Assembly (NCBI GenBank): GCA_001302825.1
Contig: LIZR01000049.1
Location: forward strand, 1-32,557
Length of the DNA: 32,557 nucleotides
Direction: 5' to 3'
Source: Planctomycetes bacterium DG_23
GTDB taxonomy: Bacteria; Planctomycetota; DG-23
The number at the start of each line of letters is the position of its first letter. The first letter of the stretch is position 1. This document shows, in pieces, positions 1 through 8,091 of the stretch. Under the pieces are notes generated by a model that was not told the DNA's origin, ran no database searches, and saw only the letters and a list, made by a program, of their open reading frames with translations. Position numbers and translations under genes: made by a program.

Positions 1-93
1 ATCTCTGGCATATTTCGCCAGGAACTCATAGATATGATTACATCCCTGGGTGAATTTGAGCCTGTGGAAGAAAGCAGGGAAGGGCGAGGGTAA
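1..93 (+). CDS. 3' end of a truncated upstream CDS (unknown product)
   Basis: Frame 1 is open from base 1 (ISGIFRQELIDMITSLGEFEPVEESREGRG) to a TAA at 91-93. Too short to assign a family. Confidence 0.4.
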   Translation: MSGIFRQELIDMITSLGEFEPVEESREGRG

Positions 94-191
94 GCCTCAT
101 CGGGAAAGGAGGTGTAAAACAGGGCAAAATCAAGGCTTGAGCAGGCAGTTTCAGATGGTTTTGGCAAAGGAAATTCGGGAAGGAGCAGAAG

Positions 192-755
192 ATGAAGATT
201 CGGCAACTGGTAATCTTGTTGCTGGTGGTGGCCGTTGTGGTCGGCGTTCTGGCAATTTTAACCGCGGCAGAAGAAGAACGCGAGAGGACCGAAGGCGAAC
301 GGGAGAGACAGCGTCCCTCCAGAGAGGAGAGAATCGAAAGTTATCTCGGTGTTCTTAAGGAAAAACTTGCTCCTACTGATGAACAGTGGAAGACGCTTGA
401 ACCCAAACTCAGAAGTATGATCGATGCCAGATTGGAAGTTCAACGCATGTATTTCGCCAGGATTTCGCGCATACGAGGACTTTCCGGCAGAACGAGGTTT
501 GCTGAGGCTATGGAGGAGGAAAAAGAAACTCCTCAAGGTCAACTTTATGAACTTCTTAAGGACGAATCCGCCAAGGAAGACGCCATTAAGGCCAAACTTG
601 AAGCAGTCCGTGCCGCCAGGGAAGAAGAGCGGCAGAAAGATAGGGAAAGGAGTAGAGAACTTCGTAGGCAAATCAACGAATTGGAGGCCGAACTTAAAAA
701 ACTTATCAACATAAGACAGGAGGCAATTCTCGTCCTGCACGGCATCATTCCATAG
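192..755 (+). CDS. Hypothetical membrane-anchored or secreted coiled-coil protein
   Basis: 187 aa ORF with N-terminal hydrophobic segment (MKIRQLVILLLVVAVVVGVLAIL) followed by a charged E/R/K-rich helical region. Purine-rich RBS (ggaaggag) upstream. Confidence 0.75.
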   Translation: MKIRQLVILLLVVAVVVGVLAILTAAEEERERTEGERERQRPSREERIESYLGVLKEKLAPTDEQWKTLEPKLRSMIDARLEVQRMYFARISRIRGLSGRTRFAEAMEEEKETPQGQLYELLKDESAKEDAIKAKLEAVRAAREEERQKDRERSRELRRQINELEAELKKLINIRQEAILVLHGIIP

Positions 756-829
756 TGGCCTTGGTATTTCCACCACAAAGGAGCGTAGCAGGGGTCGTGC
801 CTTGCTGGGGCAGCGCTTCAATTAATACA

Positions 830-861
830 GTAGGGTTGGGTCGGGGACGACCCAGCCCTAC
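830..861. repeat. REP/MITE-like palindromic hairpin, 14-bp arms with one G-T position and a 4-nt loop
   Basis: gtagggttgggtcg-ggga-cgacccagccctac; not followed by a T-run. Confidence 0.6.
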
Positions 862-936
862 CCGCCGAGTATTCATAGGTTAGCCCTGGTGACGCCTATT
901 TTCCGAAATCAAAAAAGGATATACCCCCAAAAATCC

Positions 937-964
937 TTGACACAAGCAAAAAAGGCCTTAATAT
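937..964 (+). promoter_or_regulatory. Sigma70-like promoter for tRNA-Val
   Basis: TTGACA (937-942), 16-bp spacer, TAATAT (959-964), about 40 bp upstream of the tRNA. Confidence 0.6.
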
Positions 965-1006
965 TAAAGGTAGAGCATTAACGGGGTCTGCTTTTGAGAG
1001 TCAGGC

Positions 1007-1081
1007 GGGCGCATAGCTCAGTGGGAGAGCGCTTGCTTCACACGCAAGAGGTCATTGGTTCAAATCCAATTGCGCCCACCA
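1007..1081 (+). tRNA. tRNA-Val (anticodon CAC), CCA encoded
   Basis: Acceptor gggcgca/tgcgccc; D-arm gctcagtgggagagc; anticodon arm cttgc-ttCACac-gcaag; T-arm attggttcaaatccaat; terminal acca. Confidence 0.95.
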
Positions 1082-1089
1082 TTTTTTGC

Positions 1090-1566
1090 CTATTTCCGCG
1101 TGGCCTTACTTTCCTTCAACATCTTAAATATCATTACTCCGGCCCCAATACAAATCAGGACATCCGCAATATTGAAAATAGGCCAGCCGATGAGATAAAA
1201 ATCGAGGAGATCCCGTACCCGGCCTACAAAGATACGGTCACAGAGGTTCCCCGTAGCCCCGGCCGTGATTAGCCCCAATGCAAAAATGGTCTGGCCATCC
1301 AATCTGGAGGCAAGCACTAAAAAAACAGCAATCACCGTTACTATGGCAAGCATAGAGACGATGGTAAGCGCCAGATTGTGCCCTCCGAAAAGCCCCCAGG
1401 CCATCCCGGTCTGCGTCCAGGGCCTCAGACGGAACACTCCGGGCCAGACCTCGCGCACCTCTCCCGGATAGAGGAACCTGAAAACCACCATCTTTGTAAT
1501 TTGGTCGAGAAGAAAGCCACCGAGGGCTACCAGCCAAAAAAGGAGATGATTTTCTTTGTTCTTCAT
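1090..1566 (-). CDS. lspA: Signal peptidase II (prolipoprotein signal peptidase)
   Basis: LLDQITKMVV, TAGATGNLCDRIFVGRVRDLLDFY and FNIADVLICIG motifs with four hydrophobic segments. MKNKENH start overlaps the dksA-like stop (ATGA). Confidence 0.93.
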   Translation of the reverse strand: MKNKENHLLFWLVALGGFLLDQITKMVVFRFLYPGEVREVWPGVFRLRPWTQTGMAWGLFGGHNLALTIVSMLAIVTVIAVFLVLASRLDGQTIFALGLITAGATGNLCDRIFVGRVRDLLDFYLIGWPIFNIADVLICIGAGVMIFKMLKESKATRK

Positions 1567-1985
1567 TCCCCGAGTTCTTCTTTTCGCTTGCATTCTACGC
1601 AGAGGTGGGCGTAAGGTATGGCTCGCAGGCGCGCCTTAGGTATGAGTTGGTCACAGGATTCACAAATGCCGAATGTGCCTTCCTCAATCCGTTCCAGTGC
1701 CGCATCTATTTCTCGGACTTCATCCTCCACATTCTCTATCAGCCCCACGCTAAATTCCTGTTCGAAATTGTCGCTGGCTATATCAGGCATATGAGTGGGC
1801 ATATTGGAGATGTCGCCGGCGGCCTCCTGGCGAGATTTACTCAAGGTTTCGTTCTGCAAGCGGTCCAAATCGCCAGTAATAAAGGCCCTCTTGATCAGAA
1901 GCAGTTTCTTGAACCCTTGCAGTTCCTTGGCCGTAAGTTTAGCACCGCCCTGCGACTTGCTTCTTTTTCTTTTACTCTTTCCCAT
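1563..1985 (-). CDS. DksA/TraR-family zinc-finger regulator
   Basis: C-terminal zinc finger FGICESCDQLIPKARLRAIPYAHLCVECKRKEE with preceding coiled coil. Confidence 0.9.
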   Translation of the reverse strand: MGKSKRKRSKSQGGAKLTAKELQGFKKLLLIKRAFITGDLDRLQNETLSKSRQEAAGDISNMPTHMPDIASDNFEQEFSVGLIENVEDEVREIDAALERIEEGTFGICESCDQLIPKARLRAIPYAHLCVECKRKEELGE

Positions 1986-1996
1986 AATGGCCCAGA

Positions 1997-2025
1997 ATCA
2001 TACTGTCAAAAAAGCCTTTTGTCAA
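1997..2025 (-). promoter_or_regulatory. Sigma70-like promoter for the dksA-like/lspA operon
   Basis: Minus strand TTGACA (2025-2020), 17-bp spacer, TATGAT (2002-1997), just upstream of the start at 1985. Confidence 0.6.
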
Positions 2026-2086
2026 GAAAATTTTTCCTATGATAGCCTTCCGAGATAGAAACCAAAGACGCCGGAAAAAAGATTTC

Positions 2087-2114
2087 TTGACTTTTTCTAT
2101 ATACGGTTTACACT
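2087..2114 (+). promoter_or_regulatory. Sigma70-like promoter for guaB
   Basis: TTGACT (2087-2092), 16-bp spacer, TACACT (2109-2114). Confidence 0.5.
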
Positions 2115-2135
2115 TAAGGATTTGAAACATAAGGT

Positions 2136-3605
2136 TTGGGGAAACTGTCTATGCGAGATTTTAGCAAGAAGATCGTGGGAGAAGGCATAACCTTCGACGA
2201 TGTGCTTCTCCTTCCGGAGAAATCCGATGTGGTTCCCCGGGAAGTCTCCACAGAAACCATTTTCAGTCGCACTATTGCTCTGCGGATACCTATTGCTTCA
2301 GCGGCTATGGATACGGTTACCGAATCCCGTTTGGCCATCGCCTTAGCTCAGGAGGGTGGCATAGGTATAATTCATAAGAACCTCTCCGCCGAGAAGCAAG
2401 CCCGGGAGGCCACTAAAGTAAAAAGGTTCGAAAGTGGCGTCATTGCCGACCCTATAACCCTCGCCCCTGACGAGACTATTTCCCAGGCACGCCAGACTAT
2501 GGCCCAATATGGCATATCCGGTCTCCCTATTGTTGAAGATACCAAACTCGTGGGTATTCTCACCAACCGTGACCTCCGCCTTTATGAAGGCCCTGAGTGT
2601 AAGGTGAAGGAGCTTATGACTACCAAACTCATCACCGCACCAGAGGGCACCTCACTGGCCGAAGCCCGGGAAATCCTCCATAGGAACAAGGTGGAGAAAC
2701 TGCTTTTGGTGGATGATGATTTTGCCCTGCGCGGCCTCATTACAATGAAGGACCTTCTAAAAGCGGAACAGTTCCCCTTAGCGGCCAAGGATACTCAGGG
2801 GCGGCTTCGTGTGGGGGCAGCGGTCGGCGTATATGATTACGAGCGCGTGGAGGCGCTCCTGGATAGCGCTGTGGATGTAATAGTAGTGGATACCGCACAC
2901 GGTCATTCAACCAAGGTAATCGAAACGGTGAAGGAAATTAAGCGGCGCTATGATGTGGAGGTGGTAGCGGGCAATGTGGCCACTGCCCAGGCCACAAAGG
3001 ACCTCATTGAAGCCGGCGCCGACGGGGTCAAGGTGGGCATTGGACCCGGTTCCATCTGCACTACGCGGGTCATCTCTGGCGTGGGCGTCCCTCAAATTAC
3101 CGCCATATTTGAATGCGCAAAAGCAGCCAGAGACCGAGAGGTGCCTATAATTGCAGACGGAGGCATTCGCCGCTCCGGAGACATCACTAAAGCCATCGCT
3201 GCGGGGGCCAGTTCGGTTATGATAGGAAGCCTCTTTGCCGGGGCCGAAGAAAGCCCCAGTCAAATGGTCATATATAGAGGCAGGAGTTATAAGATTTTTC
3301 GCGGGATGGGCTCTTTAAAGGCTATGGTAGAAGGTTCTTCAGAGCGCTACAGGCAAACTGGTGTGCATCGGGATAAGCTGGTGCCGGAGGGCGTTGAAGG
3401 CCGCGTGCCTTACAAAGGGCCTCTTTCCGAAGTAGTCTATCAATTGGTCGGCGGGCTCAGGGCCGGGATGGGTTATACCGGCGCGGCTGACATCAAAGAA
3501 CTTCAAACAAAAAAGTTCATTCGCATCTCTCACGCCGGCCTTCTGGAAGGTCATCCGCACGACATAGCCATTACCCAGGAAGCGCCTAATTATACCTTGG
3601 AATAA
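2136..3605 (+). CDS. guaB: Inosine-5'-monophosphate dehydrogenase
   Basis: 489 aa; [20 protein letters not shown], two CBS segments, [48 protein letters not shown]. Confidence 0.97.
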   Translation: MGKLSMRDFSKKIVGEGITFDDVLLLPEKSDVVPREVSTETIFSRTIALRIPIASAAMDTVTESRLAIALAQEGGIGIIHKNLSAEKQAREATKVKRFESGVIADPITLAPDETISQARQTMAQYGISGLPIVEDTKLVGILTNRDLRLYEGPECKVKELMTTKLITAPEGTSLAEAREILHRNKVEKLLLVDDDFALRGLITMKDLLKAEQFPLAAKDTQGRLRVGAAVGVYDYERVEALLDSAVDVIVVDTAHGHSTKVIETVKEIKRRYDVEVVAGNVATAQATKDLIEAGADGVKVGIGPGSICTTRVISGVGVPQITAIFECAKAARDREVPIIADGGIRRSGDITKAIAAGASSVMIGSLFAGAEESPSQMVIYRGRSYKIFRGMGSLKAMVEGSSERYRQTGVHRDKLVPEGVEGRVPYKGPLSEVVYQLVGGLRAGMGYTGAADIKELQTKKFIRISHAGLLEGHPHDIAITQEAPNYTLE

Positions 3606-3650
3606 GCAACATCTTCCAACCTGGCTTTCCTTATATCAGTCAAAAAGGTC

Positions 3651-3678
3651 TTGACAGAAATTCTTGCCTGCATATAAT
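3651..3678 (+). promoter_or_regulatory. Consensus sigma70 promoter for the gapA-pgk region
   Basis: TTGACA (3651-3656), 16-bp spacer, TATAAT (3673-3678). Confidence 0.75.
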
Positions 3679-3734
3679 GTTGTCTTAAAATTTGATAAGG
3701 CGGGCGAAAATTTGCTTTAAGAAAGGAGAAAGAA

Positions 3735-4745
3735 ATGGCTATCAGGGTGAGCATAAATGGATTTGGCCGGATAGGCAGGATTGTCTACCGGGTTTTGGCC
3801 ACCAGAGGCGATGAATTTGAAGTGGCGGCGGTGAACGACCTCGCCGATGCCCAAACCCTGGCCATCCTTCTGAAATACGATTCCGTGCATAGAAGGTTTC
3901 CTGGCGAAGTGTCTGTGAAAGATGGTTCTCTGGTAGTAAATGGTAAAAAGATAAAAGTCCTGAGCGAGCGCGACCCGGCAAACCTCCCCTGGAAGGAGAT
4001 GAAAATTGATTTCGTGGTTGAATCTACCGGCGTCTTCCGCTATAGAAAGGAGATTGCCAAACACATAGAAGCCGGAGCGAAAAAGGTGCTCCTTACCGTT
4101 CCTCCCCGCGATGATATTGACGCTATGATAGTACTCGGCGTCAATGAGGACGACCTGACGGGCGAGGAACAAATAATTTCCAACGCCTCCTGTACCACCA
4201 ATTGTGTCGTGCCTATGGCCAAGGTGGTCAACGATAGTTTCGGCATCGAGCACGGACTAATGACCACCATCCACGCCTATACCAACGACCAGCGCATACT
4301 GGACCTGATACATAAAGACCCTCGTCGGGCCCGTGCCGCGGCCGTCAATATTATTCCCACCACTACCGGTGCCGCCAGAGCCGCCGGCGAAATTATACCC
4401 GAACTTGAAGGCAAAATTGACGGTATGGCTATGCGCGTGCCTGTCTCCGACGGCTCGGTAACTGACCTGGTCACCGCGGTAAAGAAAGAGGTGAGCGCGG
4501 AAGAGGTTAATGCCGCTTTTCGTGCCGCCGCTGGTGGCCCTCTAAAAGGCATAATTGAATATACCGAAGACCCCATAGTCTCAAGCGATGTGGTGGGAAA
4601 TCCGGCATCTTGCGTTTTCGATGCCCAATCCACTATGGTAATTGATTCCAAACTGGTTAAGACCGTGGGCTGGTATGACAACGAATGGGGCTATTCCAAT
4701 CGCGTGGTGGATTTAATGGCCCTGGTGATGGAGAAGGCGAAGTAA
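3735..4745 (+). CDS. gapA: Type I glyceraldehyde-3-phosphate dehydrogenase
   Basis: SINGFGRIGR, ISNASCTTNC catalytic motif, WYDNEWGYSNRVVDL. Confidence 0.97.
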   Translation: MAIRVSINGFGRIGRIVYRVLATRGDEFEVAAVNDLADAQTLAILLKYDSVHRRFPGEVSVKDGSLVVNGKKIKVLSERDPANLPWKEMKIDFVVESTGVFRYRKEIAKHIEAGAKKVLLTVPPRDDIDAMIVLGVNEDDLTGEEQIISNASCTTNCVVPMAKVVNDSFGIEHGLMTTIHAYTNDQRILDLIHKDPRRARAAAVNIIPTTTGAARAAGEIIPELEGKIDGMAMRVPVSDGSVTDLVTAVKKEVSAEEVNAAFRAAAGGPLKGIIEYTEDPIVSSDVVGNPASCVFDAQSTMVIDSKLVKTVGWYDNEWGYSNRVVDLMALVMEKAK

Positions 4746-4769
4746 TAACTTGTAGGGGGATGAGCACCT

Positions 4770-5951
4770 ATGAATAAAGTGTCCCTTGGCGATTTGGATG
4801 TCGCCGGCAAGCGCGTTCTGATGCGGGTGGATTTCAATGTGCCCCTTGATGATGAGGGAAAGATAACCAGCGACCTGCGCATCCGTGCGGCCCTTCCCAG
4901 TATAAATCATATTTTAGAGCGCGGTGGAAGTCTTATCTTGATGAGTCACCTCGGCCGGCCCAACGGCCAGGTCGTTGAGGAATTGAAGATGGACCCCGTG
5001 GGAGTGCGCCTGAGTGAACTTCTGGGAAGACCGGTGCGAAAAATCCAGGATTCTATCGGTCCCCAGGTCGAGGCCGCAGTCAATGAAATGCAGGATGGCG
5101 ATATCATCCTTCTGGAAAACCTGCGTTTCCATCCAGAAGAAGAAGCGGGCGACGATGACTTTGCTCAAAGCCTTGCTAAATTGGCTGACCTCTATGTAAA
5201 CGATGCCTTTGGCGCCGCCCACCGGGCGCACGCTTCTGTGGCCGGCGTCGCCCGCCATCTGCCCGGCGCTGCCGGGCTTCTGCTCTTGAAGGAGATAAAA
5301 TTCTTGAGCCTACTTCTTGAGGAGCCTCAAGCCCCCTTTATCGCCATCCTCGGCGGGGCTAAAGTCTCCGACAAAATTGGCCCTATAGAAAACCTATTAA
5401 ATAAACTCTCGGGGCTCCTCATCGGCGGGGCTATGGCTTACACCTTCCTCAAGGCCAAAGGCACCTCTGTAGGTAGTTCCAAAGTGGAAGAAGAAGGCAT
5501 AGATACAGCAAAAACTATTCTTACAAACGCCGAAGAAAAGGGCGTGGAATTTCTCCTGCCCGAAGACCACCTCTTGGCCAGAAAACTCGAACCCTCGGCA
5601 GAGACAATGATTGCCGAGGGCGCAATACCCGAAGGATGGCGCGGTGTCGATATCGGCCCCAAGACCATAGATACCTATGTCGGTAAAATCCAAGAGGCCA
5701 AAACTATTTTCTGGAACGGGCCGGTTGGTATTTTTGAAATCGAACCCTTTGCTCAAGGAAGTAAGGCCATCGCTCAGGCCTTGGCTTCTTCTGGCGCCAC
5801 CACCGTAGTCGGCGGTGGGGATACGGCCACTGCGGTGGAGGCCTTCGGTCTGGTAGATGAGATGACGCATCTTTCTACCGGCGGTGGCGCAGCCCTGGAA
5901 TTCTTGGAAGGAAAAGAACTTCCTGGCATAGCCGCCTTGCCCGATAAATAA
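4770..5951 (+). CDS. pgk: Phosphoglycerate kinase
   Basis: [80 protein letters not shown]. Confidence 0.97.
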   Translation: MNKVSLGDLDVAGKRVLMRVDFNVPLDDEGKITSDLRIRAALPSINHILERGGSLILMSHLGRPNGQVVEELKMDPVGVRLSELLGRPVRKIQDSIGPQVEAAVNEMQDGDIILLENLRFHPEEEAGDDDFAQSLAKLADLYVNDAFGAAHRAHASVAGVARHLPGAAGLLLLKEIKFLSLLLEEPQAPFIAILGGAKVSDKIGPIENLLNKLSGLLIGGAMAYTFLKAKGTSVGSSKVEEEGIDTAKTILTNAEEKGVEFLLPEDHLLARKLEPSAETMIAEGAIPEGWRGVDIGPKTIDTYVGKIQEAKTIFWNGPVGIFEIEPFAQGSKAIAQALASSGATTVVGGGDTATAVEAFGLVDEMTHLSTGGGAALEFLEGKELPGIAALPDK

Positions 5952-5978
5952 AATCTTTTTTATATCAAGGAATAAGGT

Positions 5979-6653
5979 TTGATAAAGATTGTCCCCTCAA
6001 TCCTTTCCGCTGACTTTGCAAATCTCGGGCGCGACATAAAGCGGGTGGAAGATGCCGGCGCGGATATGCTCCATATAGATGTAATGGACGGCCATTTTGT
6101 GCCCAATATCACCATAGGGGTGCCCGTGGTCAAATCCGTAAGGAAAGTAACCCGCCTTCCTCTCAATGTGCACTTGATGATTGCAGAGCCGGAAAAATAT
6201 GTTGAGCCTTTCGCCCGCGCCGGAAGCGACATAATAGTCTTCCACATAGAAGTAACCGACCGGCCGGAAGATTTAATCGCCGGCATCCGCGAGTTAGGGG
6301 TCAAGCCGGGGATTTCAGTAAATCCCGAAACCGGCCTGGATAGGATATGGGGCATTTTGGATAAGTTGGATATGGTGCTGGTGATGTTTGTCCATCCGGG
6401 CTTCGCCGGCCAGGCTCTTATGCACGAGATTGTATGGAAGGTTAAGGAACTGCGCAAAAGAGCGCCTGAGGACTTTGATATAGAAGTGGATGGCGGGATA
6501 AACGAAAAGACCATATCCGAAATAGCCGGGGCCGGGGCAAATGTATTCGTGGCCGGAACAGCCATATTCGGTAGTCCGGATACGGCCGCAGCCATAAGGA
6601 CCCTGCGCCAGAAGGCTGAGGAAGCCTTTGAGGCTCGCCCCCAGAAGGCATAA
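5979..6653 (+). CDS. rpe: Ribulose-phosphate 3-epimerase (TTG start)
   Basis: IVPSILSADFANLG, HIDVMDGHFVPNITIG, NVHLMI, VDGGINEKT, GTAIFGS. Confidence 0.95.
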   Translation: MIKIVPSILSADFANLGRDIKRVEDAGADMLHIDVMDGHFVPNITIGVPVVKSVRKVTRLPLNVHLMIAEPEKYVEPFARAGSDIIVFHIEVTDRPEDLIAGIRELGVKPGISVNPETGLDRIWGILDKLDMVLVMFVHPGFAGQALMHEIVWKVKELRKRAPEDFDIEVDGGINEKTISEIAGAGANVFVAGTAIFGSPDTAAAIRTLRQKAEEAFEARPQKA

Positions 6654-6665
6654 AAGGATTTTTGG

Positions 6666-7499
6666 ATGGCTTTGCGCAGATTCAGGTTCCGCCGTAAGAA
6701 AGAGATGCCCGACGGCCTCTGGATGAAGTGCCAGGGTTGCAATCAATTGGTATTCAAAAAGATTGTGGAAGAACATCTGAGTGTCTGTCCCGAATGCAAT
6801 TTCCATTTTACCATCCCCGCCCAAAAGCGCATCGAACTTCTCCTGGATGCGGGAACTTTCCAGGAACGCTACGCGGATATGACCTCCATAGACCCCCTGG
6901 GGTTCAAAGACCGCATCACCTATGCCGAACGCCTGAGTGCCGAACAGGAAAAAACCGGCTTAAAAGAAGCGGCGCTCGTAGGAACCGGAAAGATCGAAGG
7001 CCGTCAGATTATGTTCGGCGTTACGGATTTCAATTTCCTCGCCGGGAGTCTCGGTTCCGTGATGGGGGAGAAGATAACCCGCATCGTGGAAGAGGCCCAG
7101 GAAGAAGGCCTGTCGCTGGTCATAGTTTCCGGCTCTGGCGGCGGTGCCCGTATGCAGGAGGGCGCATTGTCTTTAACTCAGATGGCCAAGACCTCGGCCG
7201 CCATCGCCCGTTTTCACGACGCAGGCGGGCTATATATCTCCATCCTCACCAACCCTTGTATGGCCGGGGTGATGGCCAGTTTCGCTTCGCTGGGCGATGT
7301 AGTCATTGCCGAACCCAAGGCGCTCATAGGCTTTACCGGCCCCCGGGTCATCCGCCAGACCATCCAGGCCGAACTTCCCGAAGGTTTCCAGCGCTCGGAA
7401 TTTCTTCTGGAGCACGGCCTCATTGATATGATAGTGAACCGCAAGACCCTCAAAAAAGAGGTTGCCCGCCTTTTGAATTATCTCGCCCCTGCATCTTGA
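6666..7499 (+). CDS. accD: Acetyl-CoA carboxylase carboxyltransferase subunit beta
   Basis: N-terminal CxxC...CxxC zinc ribbon (CQGCNQLV...CPECNFHF), SGSGGGARMQEG, LTNPCMAGVMASFASLGDV, LIGFTGPRVI. Confidence 0.95.
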   Translation: MALRRFRFRRKKEMPDGLWMKCQGCNQLVFKKIVEEHLSVCPECNFHFTIPAQKRIELLLDAGTFQERYADMTSIDPLGFKDRITYAERLSAEQEKTGLKEAALVGTGKIEGRQIMFGVTDFNFLAGSLGSVMGEKITRIVEEAQEEGLSLVIVSGSGGGARMQEGALSLTQMAKTSAAIARFHDAGGLYISILTNPCMAGVMASFASLGDVVIAEPKALIGFTGPRVIRQTIQAELPEGFQRSEFLLEHGLIDMIVNRKTLKKEVARLLNYLAPAS

Positions 7500-7598
7500 C
7501 AAATCAATTTATTTTTTTATCCGCGTCATCCACGGTCATTTTTCCATTCGCAAAATTCGCGTCCTGTTTTATCCGGGCAATCTGCGCTCATTTTTTCC

Positions 7599-7626
7599 TT
7601 GCTTTTCCTAATTTTTTGAATAAAAT
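7599..7626 (+). promoter_or_regulatory. Putative promoter of tRNA-Asn
   Basis: TTGCTT (7599-7604), 16-bp spacer, TAAAAT (7621-7626). The surrounding flank is conserved upstream of both decayed copies. Confidence 0.45.
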
Positions 7627-7649
7627 TTATTAAATTCGACCTACCATAT

Positions 7650-7725
7650 TCCCCGGTAGCTCAATCGGTAGAGTGGGTGGCTGTTAACCACTAGGTTGCA
7701 GGTTCGAGTCCTGCCCGGGGAGCCA
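7650..7725 (+). tRNA. tRNA-Asn (anticodon GTT), CCA encoded
   Basis: Acceptor tccccgg/ccgggga; D-arm gctc...gagt; anticodon arm ggtgg-ctGTTaa-ccact; T-arm gcagg-ttcgagt-cctgc; gCCA end. Confidence 0.95.
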
Positions 7726-7735
7726 AACAATCAAA

Positions 7736-7805
7736 GGGGACCTCCGCGTCCCCGATGGGCTAATGCAAAGTCCCGTTGCTCTCGCTGCGGGGCTCTTTGC
7801 ATTAG
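7736..7805. other. Two consecutive hairpins just downstream of tRNA-Asn
   Basis: ggggac-ctccgc-gtcccc (7736-7753), and perfect 11-bp arms ctaatgcaaag (7760-7770)/ctttgcattag (7795-7805) with inner cccg/cggg pairing. Confidence 0.6.
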
Positions 7806-8091
7806 GCGTAAAGGCAAAGGGGTAGGCACGTGTTGGCGGACAAGGTGATGTTATTTGCTTCGGCACAAAAAGACCGGGTCCCGAAAGGAACCCTGGCGGT
7901 TGTGACCCCGCCCCAAGAATCTCTGCCCAAACCCTCTAATTATGACTTGAACGACCTTCTTTGGATCAACGCACCCGCTCGACTTGTATCGCAAAAGCAA
8001 ACCTTGTGTCTATCTCAGCAAAAGATGCGGAGGTTACATTCCGGCTGTCGCCTTGACCCGAAGAGCCGCGGTTGCGAAAGAAGGGTAACAG

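Noticed and set aside
258-821. 187-aa minus-strand ORF opposite the coiled-coil gene
   Set aside because: Low-complexity F/L/P-rich translation of the opposite strand; no motif, and the plus-strand gene has a signal/TM segment and RBS.
7684-7866. Minus-strand ORF ending ...WLPGQDSNLQPSG
   Set aside because: Antisense of tRNA-Asn; PGQDSNLQ-type peptides are a known spurious translation of tRNA T-arm/acceptor sequence.
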